Shown: piece after piece, positions 32,903 to 41,570 of the stretch
How positions within the stretch are numbered: position 1 is the first letter of the stretch
How the letters are laid out: every line of letters begins with the position of its first letter
Assembly: GCA_021772515.1 (NCBI GenBank)
Contig: JAJFLU010000026.1
Coordinates: forward strand, 1-64,000
DNA length: 64,000 nucleotides
Direction: 5' to 3'
From: Opitutales bacterium
Lineage (GTDB): Bacteria; Verrucomicrobiota; Verrucomicrobiia; Opitutales; UBA2987
Position numbers and translations under genes: made by a program
Notes under the pieces: generated by a model
What the model was told of the DNA's origin: nothing
The model's input: the letters and a program-made list of their open reading frames with translations, nothing else
The model's database searches: none

Positions 32903-35221
32903 TTAGGTTTCTGCAAAGGCCTTGAGAAATTTTTCGGGTGTGATCGGTAGTTCTCTCATTCGCACTCCGGTCGCCTCGTAAACGGCATTTCCAATCGCCG
33001 GACCGATCGGGATTATGGGGTCCTCTCCGATGCCCTTAGCCCCGAATGGCCCACTCGGATCGGGAAATTCTTCCAGAATGATTGTCTTTATTTTTGGCAT
33101 ATCGAGGGCCAGCGGCATTTTGTAATCAACAAAGCTGGGATTCAACGGTCTGCCGGTTTTCTTATCGATAATGAAATCCTCGGTCAGGGCGTGCCCGATG
33201 CCCTGTTGTATACCGCCTTCGATCTGCCCGGCAACGGCAACCGGATTGATCGCCCGCCCAATCTCATGCACGGCGATCACCTGCAAAACCTTGATCTGGC
33301 CGATCTCGGTATCCACTTCCACCTCCGCGAAATGCGCCCCGAATGAATAGGCTACGGTGGGTTCGTTGTTGCCTTGTCCGATGAGGGTTCTCGGAGGGCG
33401 TCCCCCTTCTCCGGAAACAAGATCTCTTACCGCGATGCCCTCATTGGGCGCATTTTTTGCAAATACTCTCCCTTCAATTAAGGACAAATCCTCCAACGGG
33501 CATTCCAATCTCTCCGAAGCCAATTCCAAAAGCTGTTTTTTAAGGTGATTCGCCGCCTTCAGAACCGCCCCGCCACCCACATAGGTCGTTCGGCTGGCAT
33601 AGGCGCCGATATCGAAGGGTGTAACATCGGTATCACCATCAATCACCCGTATTTCGCCCAGAGAAATACCGAGAACCTCGGCAGCGATCTGTGCCGCCAT
33701 TGTGCGTGTGCCCGTGCCCAAATCGGCCATCCCGATGATCAGGTTTACGGTGCCGTCTTCGTTCATTCTGATGATGGCGTTGGATTGCTCCTCAATGTCC
33801 GGGTAAGCCCCGCTGCTGTGCATTTCAGTGCCCACGCCCCAGCCTCTTTTAAGCGGACTGCTGTTATTTCGTCCCATTTTTTTACGCTCATACCAGCCCA
33901 TTTCCTCTGCGCCTCTTCTCAGACAGACGGCTAACCCATCTCCCAAAATATGGTGTTCGGATGGACTCAAATCGCCGTCGCCAACAATGTTTTTGAGCCT
34001 GAAATCGAGGGGGTCCACACCAGAAGCGACCGCCATTTCGTCGATTTGAGTTTCCAGTGCAAAAAACGCCTGCACCGCGCCAAATCCCCGATAAGCACCT
34101 GCAATCGGGTTGTTCGTGTAAACGGAAATTCCCTCGATCTTCAGATTTTTTTCACATCGGTATAGGGAGGCGATGTCCAGGCAACCCACCGCTGTAATGC
34201 CCAGACCGTGGGAGGCGTAACCACCGGTATTGGAGACCAGGCGAACCTCTCTGGCGGTCAATAAACCATCTTTGCCCAGCCCTTGTTTGAGGGTTATTTT
34301 GATGGGGTGACGCGAACGCCCGCCCAGAAAGCTCTCCTTGCGGCTATACTCCATTTTAACCGGCCGGCGCGTCTCACGGGCCAGGATTGCACATACGAAT
34401 TCGTGTTGGTAAAGGTCTTGCTTGGCACCGAAACCACCGCCCATATGCTCGACGATTACGCGAACATCGTGGGCCGGAATGCCGAGCACTTGACTCAATA
34501 TGCCCCGTACCATGAAGGCGCATTGGGTGGAACTCCAGATGGTCAATTTACCGCCTCTGTCCCATCGGCAAACACAGGCGTTGGGCTCCATATAGCAGGG
34601 AACGGGCCGCCCCGTCTCGTAATGGCCCTCGAAAATCGTTTCTGCCTGAGCAAACCCTTCCTCGACATCGCCGCGCTCGATGATGAAAGGTGGCCCGACC
34701 AGGTTTCTCTCTGTGCCGTGAATGCTGGGCGCATCGGGTTTCATGGCCTCAACCATATCAAAAACCGCTGGTAGAGGCTCGTATTCGACCTCGATCAAAT
34801 GCAGCGCCTCTTCCAAAATTTCCTCTGAAACTGCCGCCACGGCAGCGATCCCGTCCCCGAAATATCGCGCTTTTTCTGCCAAAACGTATTGGTCGGCGAC
34901 CATTTGCCCCACCCTTGGCGCTGGGGAACCGGCATGTAGTTCCTTGGGCGCATCCGCATGGGTGATCACTGCTTTAACCCCTTCCAGGGCTAGCGCTTTG
35001 CTTTTATCGATATGCACAATCCTGGCATGGGCATGTTTGCTGCGGAGAATTTTCCCGTAGAGCATTCCTGGAAAAGAGTAATCAGCCGCGTAAAGAGCCG
35101 AGCCGGTCACTTTTTCCAGACCATCGACTCTCGGCGGACTTGTGTGGACCACCGAAAGGCCATTTTCCGGGATTAGCCCCAGGGTTGGAGAGGGTGTTTC
35201 CAGAATAATCGAGGTGGTCAT
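32903..35221 (-). CDS. Xanthine dehydrogenase-family molybdenum-binding subunit
   Basis: The large catalytic subunit of a three-subunit molybdenum hydroxylase, 772 residues. Features seen: N-terminal a/b hammerhead domain (RVDGLEKVTGSALYAADY), the GGGFGAKQ molybdopterin loop (about residue 265), AGAYRGFGAVQAFFALE, and near the C-terminus GPFGAKGIGED with the catalytic Glu. The enzyme hydroxylates a C-H next to a ring nitrogen, or an aldehyde, using water. The family includes xanthine, nicotinate and caffeine dehydrogenases, and sequence motifs alone do not set the substrate. The ATG overlaps the TGA of the 2Fe-2S gene (ATGA). It shares an operon with a nucleoside-type importer, which favours a purine-like substrate. 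Confidence 0.92.
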   Translation of the reverse strand: MTTSIILETPSPTLGLIPENGLSVVHTSPPRVDGLEKVTGSALYAADYSFPGMLYGKILRSKHAHARIVHIDKSKALALEGVKAVITHADAPKELHAGSPAPRVGQMVADQYVLAEKARYFGDGIAAVAAVSEEILEEALHLIEVEYEPLPAVFDMVEAMKPDAPSIHGTERNLVGPPFIIERGDVEEGFAQAETIFEGHYETGRPVPCYMEPNACVCRWDRGGKLTIWSSTQCAFMVRGILSQVLGIPAHDVRVIVEHMGGGFGAKQDLYQHEFVCAILARETRRPVKMEYSRKESFLGGRSRHPIKITLKQGLGKDGLLTAREVRLVSNTGGYASHGLGITAVGCLDIASLYRCEKNLKIEGISVYTNNPIAGAYRGFGAVQAFFALETQIDEMAVASGVDPLDFRLKNIVGDGDLSPSEHHILGDGLAVCLRRGAEEMGWYERKKMGRNNSSPLKRGWGVGTEMHSSGAYPDIEEQSNAIIRMNEDGTVNLIIGMADLGTGTRTMAAQIAAEVLGISLGEIRVIDGDTDVTPFDIGAYASRTTYVGGGAVLKAANHLKKQLLELASERLECPLEDLSLIEGRVFAKNAPNEGIAVRDLVSGEGGRPPRTLIGQGNNEPTVAYSFGAHFAEVEVDTEIGQIKVLQVIAVHEIGRAINPVAVAGQIEGGIQQGIGHALTEDFIIDKKTGRPLNPSFVDYKMPLALDMPKIKTIILEEFPDPSGPFGAKGIGEDPIIPIGPAIGNAVYEATGVRMRELPITPEKFLKAFAET

Positions 35222-35703
35222 AATGCACCCTCGCTTCCCGAAATTGATAGAATTGATTCAACTATCTTAGTATAACCGGTGCAGCGGCAAAGGTTTCCCG
35301 CGATGGCAAACCGGGCCTCCTCATCGGTCGGTCGAGGGGTTTCATCGAGCAAAGCCTTGGCCGCCATGAGAATGCCCGGGGTGCAAAACCCGCATTGGGC
35401 GCCCCCATGCTGGAGAATACTCTCCTGCAAAGGGTGCAAAGGAGCGCCCGGCGCGGTGTGGTCTGCCAGTCCTTCGATGGTTGTAATTTCCGATCCATCA
35501 ACCTCCACCCCCAATACGAGGCAGGAGTTGATCGGTTTCCCGTCCAAAATAACGGTGCAGGCTCCGCAATCGCCGACATCGCAACCTTTTTTGGAGCCGG
35601 TTAGCTCCGCTTCGTTGCGTAATACGTCGAGCAAACTGCGATATGGCTTGATAGCCAGCTCGCGCCGCTCACCGTTAATTATCGTGGAAACCATGTGTTT
35701 CAT
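35218..35703 (-). CDS. Xanthine dehydrogenase-family 2Fe-2S subunit
   Basis: The small electron-transfer subunit, 161 residues. Eight cysteines bind two [2Fe-2S] clusters: GCDVGDCGACTVILDGKPINSC-type N-terminal ferredoxin cluster (about residues 41-61) and the C-terminal CGFCTPG (about 100) plus CRCTGY (about 140) helical cluster. It lies six bases after the FAD subunit gene and overlaps the molybdenum subunit gene by four bases. Confidence 0.94.
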   Translation of the reverse strand: MKHMVSTIINGERRELAIKPYRSLLDVLRNEAELTGSKKGCDVGDCGACTVILDGKPINSCLVLGVEVDGSEITTIEGLADHTAPGAPLHPLQESILQHGGAQCGFCTPGILMAAKALLDETPRPTDEEARFAIAGNLCRCTGYTKIVESILSISGSEGAL

Positions 35704-35709
35704 GATGGA

Positions 35710-36618
35710 TCAATCAACAGTCTGGTCAGTTGAAATATCAAAGGGTGAATTCCCTTCATTGGCCGCCTCAATGGACATTCGAAGCGCTCTGCCTGTGAGC
35801 ACCCGCACCATTTCGCGCCGGTAATCCGCGCTTCCACGCACATCGGAAATCGGGCGGCATTGGTCTTTTGCCGCTTGGGACGCCTCCTCGATGGCATTTT
35901 CGGAAATCGCTTTTCCGATCAAAATATCCTCGGCGTCGGTCGCTCGCATGGGAGTTGGCGCAACTGCCCCCAAAACGATGCGGACGCTCCGGCATTCATT
36001 TCCGTCCAGAGTAAGAGTAACCGCCACTCCCACCGTGGCCAATTCCATGGCGGCTCTCCGCCCCAGTTTCAGGTAAACCTTGCCGGTATTTGGAGGTGGG
36101 CTAGGCACATTGATCCGGGTCAAAATCTCGCCATCCAAGAGAACGGTTTTTCCCGGACCCGTAAAGAATTTTTCCATCGGGATGGATCGCTCCCCATCGG
36201 GTCCAAAAGTGTGGATCGTGGCATTATCGGCAATCAGGGGAGGCAGTGTGTCAGCGGATGGCGAAGCCCGGCAGATATTTCCCGCCACCGTCGCCCGGTT
36301 GCGCACCTGAATCGACCCCAACTCCCTCGCCGCCTGGTAGAGTCCTGCGTATTTTTCGATAACAACGGGTGATGTTTCAACCTCGTGCAGGGTCGCCAGA
36401 GATCCGATCTTCAGCCCGTCAACAGGGTCGTAGCTTAAATAATCCAATCCCGGCACTTTCTTGATATTGATCACGTGATCGGGCAGCCGGATGCGCTCCT
36501 TGATCTCCACCAGCAAATCGGTTCCACCGGCGAGAATACTGGCCCGTCCGTCGAAGCGTTCCAGCAAGGAAACCGCCTCGGGTAAAGTGGCTGGCTCGAA
36601 ATAATCAAAGGGTCTCAT
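35710..36618 (-). CDS. Xanthine dehydrogenase-family FAD-binding subunit
   Basis: The middle subunit (CoxM/XdhB-like), 302 residues. The FAD-binding motif ASILAGGTDLLVEIKERI is at about 30-47, and QVRNRATVAGNICRASPSADTLPPL at about 105-129 supplies the second FAD contact (usually TiGGN). ATG 36618 overlaps the regulator stop (ATGA); a start four codons upstream is less likely. With the two downstream genes it forms a complete heterotrimeric hydroxylase. Confidence 0.93.
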   Translation of the reverse strand: MRPFDYFEPATLPEAVSLLERFDGRASILAGGTDLLVEIKERIRLPDHVINIKKVPGLDYLSYDPVDGLKIGSLATLHEVETSPVVIEKYAGLYQAARELGSIQVRNRATVAGNICRASPSADTLPPLIADNATIHTFGPDGERSIPMEKFFTGPGKTVLLDGEILTRINVPSPPPNTGKVYLKLGRRAAMELATVGVAVTLTLDGNECRSVRIVLGAVAPTPMRATDAEDILIGKAISENAIEEASQAAKDQCRPISDVRGSADYRREMVRVLTGRALRMSIEAANEGNSPFDISTDQTVD

Positions 36619-37322
36619 TTCGTGGTCCAAGTTCCTTTCACCCGCTCGAATACTCCTTCCAGATGCTCTTTCATCGCTGTTCTGGCAGCATCGCTATCGC
36701 CGTGTTCAATTCCTTTGAGTATCGCCCGATGGCTGGCGATCCTCTCTGAAATCAACTCCGGTATCTCGGCCCCCATCCGCCGCATATCTCTCAGCAAATC
36801 TACAATACCATCCATCAAATTGACCAAAATATCGTTTCCGGTGGCCACAAGGATTTGGCGATGAAATTCAAAATCGGCCACAATCATCCCCCCGATATCA
36901 CCCCTTTCGCTGAAAATTTCCACTTTCTCATTCAACCGGCGCAAAGTCTCCAGTTGCTCAGGGGTGGCGCTTTGGGCAGCCCGGGCGGTCGCCTCGACTT
37001 CAATTATCAGACGGAGATCAAAAAGTTTTTCCTGAATGGCCGCATCCGTCAGAAAATTGGACATCAGAGCCGTCTGCAAAACTTCACCGCTCGGGTCTTT
37101 AACAAATGTCCCCAGACCCTGCCGAGTCTCCAGCAGCCCAACGGTTTCCAGTCGCCGAATGGCTTCGCGAACAGAGGTACGCCCCACATTTAGCTGCCTC
37201 GCAAGCGTCCGCTCACCGGGAATCTGGTCGCCCGGAGTTAACCCACCGCTACGAATCTGCTCCGCAATGGAATCAAAGGTTTCCTGTGCAATAGAAGGTT
37301 TTTGCCGTGAAGAAATCATCAA
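36615..37322 (-). CDS. GntR family regulator, FadR/FCD subfamily
   Basis: A 235-residue transcription regulator. The N-terminal winged helix (PGDQIPGERTLARQLNVGRTSVREAIRRLE, about 33-62, then GLLETRQGLGTFV) is typical GntR. The C-terminal all-helical FCD domain has the metal-ligand pattern DFEFHRQILVATGN, then a late SHRAILKGIEHGD. It is the first gene of the operon and overlaps the FAD subunit gene by ATGA. A perfect TGGTC/GACCA palindrome lies on its own promoter, so it probably represses itself and the operon until an acid ligand binds the FCD pocket. The ligand is unknown. Confidence 0.92.
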   Translation of the reverse strand: MMISSRQKPSIAQETFDSIAEQIRSGGLTPGDQIPGERTLARQLNVGRTSVREAIRRLETVGLLETRQGLGTFVKDPSGEVLQTALMSNFLTDAAIQEKLFDLRLIIEVEATARAAQSATPEQLETLRRLNEKVEIFSERGDIGGMIVADFEFHRQILVATGNDILVNLMDGIVDLLRDMRRMGAEIPELISERIASHRAILKGIEHGDSDAARTAMKEHLEGVFERVKGTWTTK

Positions 37323-37404
37323 TCAAAATTAAAATAGATTCGGAGAAACTCGTAAAAACAGGTCAACATTATCAATGCAGGATAGCGGAAAAAGAGCTGG
37401 TCTG

Positions 37405-37450
37405 ACTGGTCTGACCAGTAAAACTACGAGAATCTCCCGCACCCTGTCAA
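37405..37450 (-). promoter_or_regulatory. Promoter and GntR/FadR-type operator of the catabolic operon
   Basis: On the minus strand TTGACA (37450-37445) is followed after 18 bases by TAGTTT (37426-37421). Directly downstream lies ACTGGTCTGACCAGT (37405-37419 on the plus strand), a perfect 15-bp palindrome with a single central base that fits the TGGTN(1)ACCA-like operators of FadR-type regulators. An extra half site CTGGTCTGA adjoins it at 37397-37405. A repressor bound here would cover the transcription start. Confidence 0.7.
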
Positions 37451-37551
37451 CACCCCATTCAAAAAAATTTAACTAACCTGCGCTCACACCCATATTGCTA
37501 CTCTGTTGGAAAACAGCCGCAGTTTAAATGTTTCCCCAATGTCTCATAAAA

Positions 37552-37645
37552 TCGCAGATTTCACAGATAAAAGCAGATAAAGAAAGTGCCTTTCGCTAAC
37601 TCTATAAAGAAAACTATCTGTGACAATCCCTGCTATCCGTGGTCA
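37552..37645. repeat. CGCAGATTTCACAGATA / TATCTGTGA inverted repeat
   Basis: TCACAGATA (37561-37569) and TATCTGTGA (37615-37623) are perfect complements. They are flanked by CGCAGATT on one side and TATCCGTGGT on the other. The same words recur at 16891-16920 and 38001-38012. It lies in the 727-base gap between the GntR gene and ftsZ, which also holds the operator and a tiny open frame. Confidence 0.5.
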
Positions 37646-37765
37646 ATACACGGAATCACCATTAGGCATGTTTAATCAACAATACTGTTTAGAAACGAAA
37701 TATTTGGTTTGTTTAATCGGTCACGATTGCTGATTATTTGGATTCACTGGTTTTCTTAAATTGTT

Positions 37766-37858
37766 ATGCCTTGGAAATTGACTGAGCAAGAGCGGCGGGC
37801 ACTTACCGTATTGCTGATTCTTTGTGGGTTGAGCCTGTTGGGATATATCCTTTTTTAG
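37766..37858 (+). CDS. Possible 30-residue single-pass membrane peptide
   Basis: A short frame starts MPWKLTEQERRALTVLL and continues as a hydrophobic helix to ...GYILF before TAG. The basic/acidic N-terminal stretch followed by a leucine-rich membrane helix looks like a genuine membrane anchor, resembling the N-terminus of ComEA-like or other small inner-membrane proteins. No strong Shine-Dalgarno sequence is seen. It may be a microprotein or the remnant of a longer gene. Confidence 0.35.
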   Translation: MPWKLTEQERRALTVLLILCGLSLLGYILF

Positions 37859-38049
37859 GCAAAATATCTCTGCACCCACCCTACGGCCTGCAGCCGCCGA
37901 ATAATTCCCTTTTTTCTCAAACCACCGATTAGGCGAATGTTCGCAGTTAAGGAAAACGCCTTTCGGACGCGCTATCGCAAACTGCCTGAGATAATCCGTA
38001 TTATCCGTGGTTAGAAAATTCGGAATTCGTCAATAGTCTTACCTAACTA

Positions 38050-39357
38050 TTAAAGGCAGACTTTAATGCCCCGGCGGAGATAAGTTGGCACATCGAGGTC
38101 TTCGCCTTCGTATAGATTTCGATCGGTCTTCTCGAAGTAACCCCTCTGCTCTTCAGTTCGGGTAAAATCGAATTCCGGCTGCCCTTCTCCTTTTTTGCTC
38201 TTTCCCGGTTTGAGCTTTGAACGGTGAACCTTCTTGGGCCGCCCCTGTATATCCAGGGCATTAACCGCTGATTTAAGCTCCTTGGCCTTGACAGAGGGAA
38301 CTTCTTTTTCCCCGGAATTTTTGGTCAGCGATTGAATCGTTTTGCGTGAGCTGGAAACTCGGCCTTCCACATCCGTTGTACCGAGGACGCAGATGCTCAA
38401 TGTGTTTTGAAGACTTTCATCAATGACGGCGCCTATTACGGTGTTTTCCTTGCTCCCAAATTTTTCTGCGACGATGGCGATCACTTCGTTTACTTTCGTT
38501 AAAGTGAGATCGGCGCCTCCGGTTACGTTGACGATCAGGTTATCCGCCCGCCGCGAATATCCGGGAGTATGCAGCAAGGGGCAAAGCATGAGGTCGTTGA
38601 TGGCCTTGTTGACGAAATCGCCACCCTCCCCTCGTCCGAGGCCAAATAGCGTTTTTCCGCCTTGGGCATCAAAGGATTCCCGCAACGTGGCAAAATCGAT
38701 ATTGATAAGCCCTGTCTTATTAAGAAGATCCCAAATGGCACGCACGCCCCTGTTGATCCAATCATCGGCGATGGCGAAGGCTTCGAGAACCGTGGCATTT
38801 TCATCGACCTGTTGTAGTAAAATATCGTTGGGCAGCGGAATAACCGCATGACAACTCGACCGAAGGGCAACGAGGCTATCCTCCGCCTGCCGCAGTCGGC
38901 GTTCTCCCTCAAGTGTAAATGGCATGGTCACAAAAGCGATGACCAGAGCGCCTTCCTCGGCGGCAGTCTCTGCGAGAACCGGCAGCGCACCACTCCCGGT
39001 GCCTCCCCCAAGTCCGGCAAGAAGAAACACGAGGTCGATACCCTCAACCAACCGGCGCAGGCTCTCGCGGTCCTCGCAGGCGGCTTGTTGGCCGAGCTCA
39101 GCCTCACCGCCGGCGCCAAGACCTCGGGTGATTTTTCCGCCGATAAGAAGCTTTTCCTCGAGGGGTGAAGAGGCCAATACCTGCCCATCGGTATTGACTA
39201 CCGCGAGGTTGACATTTCGCAAATTGTCCAGCTTCAGGCGGTCAACCGCATTGTTACCCGCGCCGCCGACGCCAATGATTTTTATGCGAATATTTTCTGC
39301 CGCATTTTCATCGGTGTCCCTGTTTTCCAACGTATTTAGATTTTCTTCTTCGATCAT
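38050..39357 (-). CDS. ftsZ: Cell division protein FtsZ
   Basis: Tubulin-like GTPase that forms the division ring. It has 435 residues. N-terminal IKIIGVGGAGNNAVDRL, NTDGQVL, the GTP signature LAGLGGGTGSGALPVLAE (GGGTGSG instead of the more common GGGTGTG), and NIDFATLRESF (T7-loop region) are visible. A variable linker of about 90 residues rich in Lys and Arg ends in the conserved tail DVPTYLRRGIKV that binds FtsA. It is the last gene of the dcw cluster, 27 bases after ftsA. A short ACTATT/AATAGT inverted repeat near 38032-38050 could mark the transcript end. Confidence 0.96.
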   Translation of the reverse strand: MIEEENLNTLENRDTDENAAENIRIKIIGVGGAGNNAVDRLKLDNLRNVNLAVVNTDGQVLASSPLEEKLLIGGKITRGLGAGGEAELGQQAACEDRESLRRLVEGIDLVFLLAGLGGGTGSGALPVLAETAAEEGALVIAFVTMPFTLEGERRLRQAEDSLVALRSSCHAVIPLPNDILLQQVDENATVLEAFAIADDWINRGVRAIWDLLNKTGLINIDFATLRESFDAQGGKTLFGLGRGEGGDFVNKAINDLMLCPLLHTPGYSRRADNLIVNVTGGADLTLTKVNEVIAIVAEKFGSKENTVIGAVIDESLQNTLSICVLGTTDVEGRVSSSRKTIQSLTKNSGEKEVPSVKAKELKSAVNALDIQGRPKKVHRSKLKPGKSKKGEGQPEFDFTRTEEQRGYFEKTDRNLYEGEDLDVPTYLRRGIKVCL

Positions 39358-39384
39358 ATTGAAATTTTTGGCAAGTGAATCGAG

Positions 39385-40596
39385 TCAGGAAAAGTTAAAG
39401 ATGCGGGCCATTTTTTTGATCAGACCGGATTGGGGTTTTTCTTCCTCAGCCGAGCGCTCCGCTGTGAGTCCGTAAAAGAGCAGCCCGAGCGCACAACTGT
39501 ATTCCGGTTCGCGCAAATCTACGCGCACCCAATCGGGATTTTCCCCAATGCGGGCAGGGAGGCCGATCACCTTGGAAGCCAAATCAGCGATATGGGAAAG
39601 GCGCGAGGTTCCCCCCGTTATGATGATACCTCCCGGGAGCTCGTTTCGACCAACAGACTCGCTAATTTCCTTTTTAATTATGGTGAAAAGCTCCTCCATA
39701 CGGGCGTTGATAATCTGGTAAATGGCTTTCCTCGGAATGGACCGATCTCCGATAGTGAGGTCCCCGATAAGCCAGACTTTTTCCACTTTGTCATCATGAT
39801 CGAGGGTGGCTTTGCCAAATTCCAGCTTAAGGTTTTCGGCGTGTTTGGGATTGACCCGCAAACCTAGCGACAAATCGTTGGTTAAATGATCTCCGCCCAC
39901 GGAAATTACACCGGTTCGGCAAATAACGCCATTGCGATAGAGCACGTAATCGGTGGTGCCACAACCTATGTCCAACAAAAGCGCTCCATTGCGTTTTTCC
40001 GCTTCCTGCACAACCATCGAGCCCGAAGCGATTCCCGATAAAATTATATCCTCCACTTCGAGTCCGGCAAAACCGTTGATAACATGGATATTGTCCGTTA
40101 TTTTAACCTCGTGCCCATGCACATGCCAATAGCCGACTTCGAGCCGGTCTCCTTTCATCTGATAGGGATCTTCGATGGATCGACCATCGAGAAAAAATCC
40201 GTTACGAATATGATGAATGTAAATTCGGCCCGGTGAAACTTCTTTCCGTTTCGCATTTTCCACCACCTGCTTAATATCCGAGCGACGCACCAGATTGTCG
40301 GATGAGCTAACGGAAATTTCGCCTTTGTCAAAAAAACCTTTCAGATGGCTGCCGCTCTGTGACAGATAAACGCTTTCGATGGTTGCCCCGGAATTTTTTT
40401 CAGCCGAATGGATTGCCGCATGAACACAATCACTGGCCAGCCTAAAATCAACAATCTCCCCTTTCTTTACGCCCCTGGAAGTGGCTTGCCCCATCCCGAT
40501 AATGTTGAGGCTGTTCCCTCCGATGATTTCCCCCGCCAGCGCCACCACTTTGGAGGTCCCGATTTCTACCGCGCCGATGACTTTATTATAGGCCAT
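39385..40596 (-). CDS. ftsA: Cell division protein FtsA
   Basis: Actin-like protein that tethers FtsZ filaments to the membrane. It has 403 residues. Features are VIGAVEIGTSKVVALAGE (phosphate 1 loop), ALLLDIGCGTTDYVLYRNG (phosphate 2) and GGIIITGGTSRLSHIADLA (adenosine loop). The C-terminal tail KKMARIFNFS is compatible with the amphipathic membrane-binding helix. It sits between ftsQ and ftsZ in the usual order. Confidence 0.95.
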   Translation of the reverse strand: MAYNKVIGAVEIGTSKVVALAGEIIGGNSLNIIGMGQATSRGVKKGEIVDFRLASDCVHAAIHSAEKNSGATIESVYLSQSGSHLKGFFDKGEISVSSSDNLVRRSDIKQVVENAKRKEVSPGRIYIHHIRNGFFLDGRSIEDPYQMKGDRLEVGYWHVHGHEVKITDNIHVINGFAGLEVEDIILSGIASGSMVVQEAEKRNGALLLDIGCGTTDYVLYRNGVICRTGVISVGGDHLTNDLSLGLRVNPKHAENLKLEFGKATLDHDDKVEKVWLIGDLTIGDRSIPRKAIYQIINARMEELFTIIKKEISESVGRNELPGGIIITGGTSRLSHIADLASKVIGLPARIGENPDWVRVDLREPEYSCALGLLFYGLTAERSAEEEKPQSGLIKKMARIFNFS

Positions 40597-40622
40597 GATT
40601 TTTTTAGTACTAAGTAAAATTC

Positions 40623-41570
40623 TTAATTTCGTAATCTTTTATGCCGAAGATCGGGAAAATCCTGCACAACCACTTGATCACCCAGTGAGAGATCAATTTT
40701 TTTAATTACCCGGATGCCCCGTTGCTTCGAGTGAGCGATAATCTGTTCGAGTTGGCCGAGTTGCCTGTCAAAATCGGGAGGTGAAAAAATAACCGATTTC
40801 ACCTTTCGACTCTTTACCGTAATAACGGTGCCTTCGACACCGGTAGCATCGCCGGAGTCATGTAGTGAAACCACTTTCCAGCCTTTGTAAATGGCAGGAA
40901 ACCGGGTGCGTGCCAAAGTGAGAAGTCGGGCCAATTCGGGTAGACCCTCAACGGGTTCGATGCCATCAGGACCAATAGAAAAACGGACTCCGCCCAGGTA
41001 GGGCAGTTCCTCCAGAGTCGACCGCGAGTACTCGATGCCCATGTAAACCACGCCCTCGCGTGAGATTAGCCTTTCCTCGGGCTTGCCTCCAATTGTGGTG
41101 GCCAAACGAGCCCGCAAAACGGGAATCCTCTCCCTTACGGTTATGTGCAGTTCGTCGGGAAATTTTCGGGTCACGGTTGCCTCCTTCACCTGTCCATGTT
41201 TTTCCAGATCCTTTTTGATTTCATGAATATCCAGGTCCATCAACTTCAGACCTTTGACCAAATAAAATTCCTGGGCAAACCATTGACGGTTGAGAACGCC
41301 ATCCGTTTCAAAATGGATTAACCGGAGAGGTTCCGAGGATCCCGGCAGGTTAATTTTCGATCGGTTGGTTTTAAAAAGAAAAATCCCATACCCCAATACT
41401 GACAATATTAGTAAGGATGCCATTACAACCGAGGCCGCTTTTAAAAAGACCTGACGTTTTCGTTTGCGTGCCAGATCGGTCACAGCCTTGCGGCCCCCAC
41501 TCTGCTTGATGTTGCGCCAATTCCGCAGGGACGCAGATGATTGGCTGGAATTTGAAGAACGTTTTTTCAC
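40623..41570 (-). CDS. ftsQ: FtsQ/DivIB-like division protein
   Basis: A bitopic membrane protein of the divisome, 315 residues. A basic cytoplasmic tail of about 45 residues is followed by one membrane helix (VVMASLLILSVLGYGIFLF, about 48-66) and a POTRA-like region (FYLVKGLKLMDLDIHEIKKDLEKHGQVKEATVTRKFPDELHI pattern). It uses a GTG start that overlaps the ddl TGA (GTGA). Position between ddl and ftsA is the classical one. Confidence 0.88.
   Translation of the reverse strand: MKKRSSNSSQSSASLRNWRNIKQSGGRKAVTDLARKRKRQVFLKAASVVMASLLILSVLGYGIFLFKTNRSKINLPGSSEPLRLIHFETDGVLNRQWFAQEFYLVKGLKLMDLDIHEIKKDLEKHGQVKEATVTRKFPDELHITVRERIPVLRARLATTIGGKPEERLISREGVVYMGIEYSRSTLEELPYLGGVRFSIGPDGIEPVEGLPELARLLTLARTRFPAIYKGWKVVSLHDSGDATGVEGTVITVKSRKVKSVIFSPPDFDRQLGQLEQIIAHSKQRGIRVIKKIDLSLGDQVVVQDFPDLRHKRLRN

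Noticed and set aside
32734-32925. 63-residue plus-strand frame with a hydrophobic start and acidic tail
   Set aside because: It is generated by the CTTCCTC/GAGGAGG inverted repeat, which naturally encodes Leu/Phe and then Glu/Asp runs.
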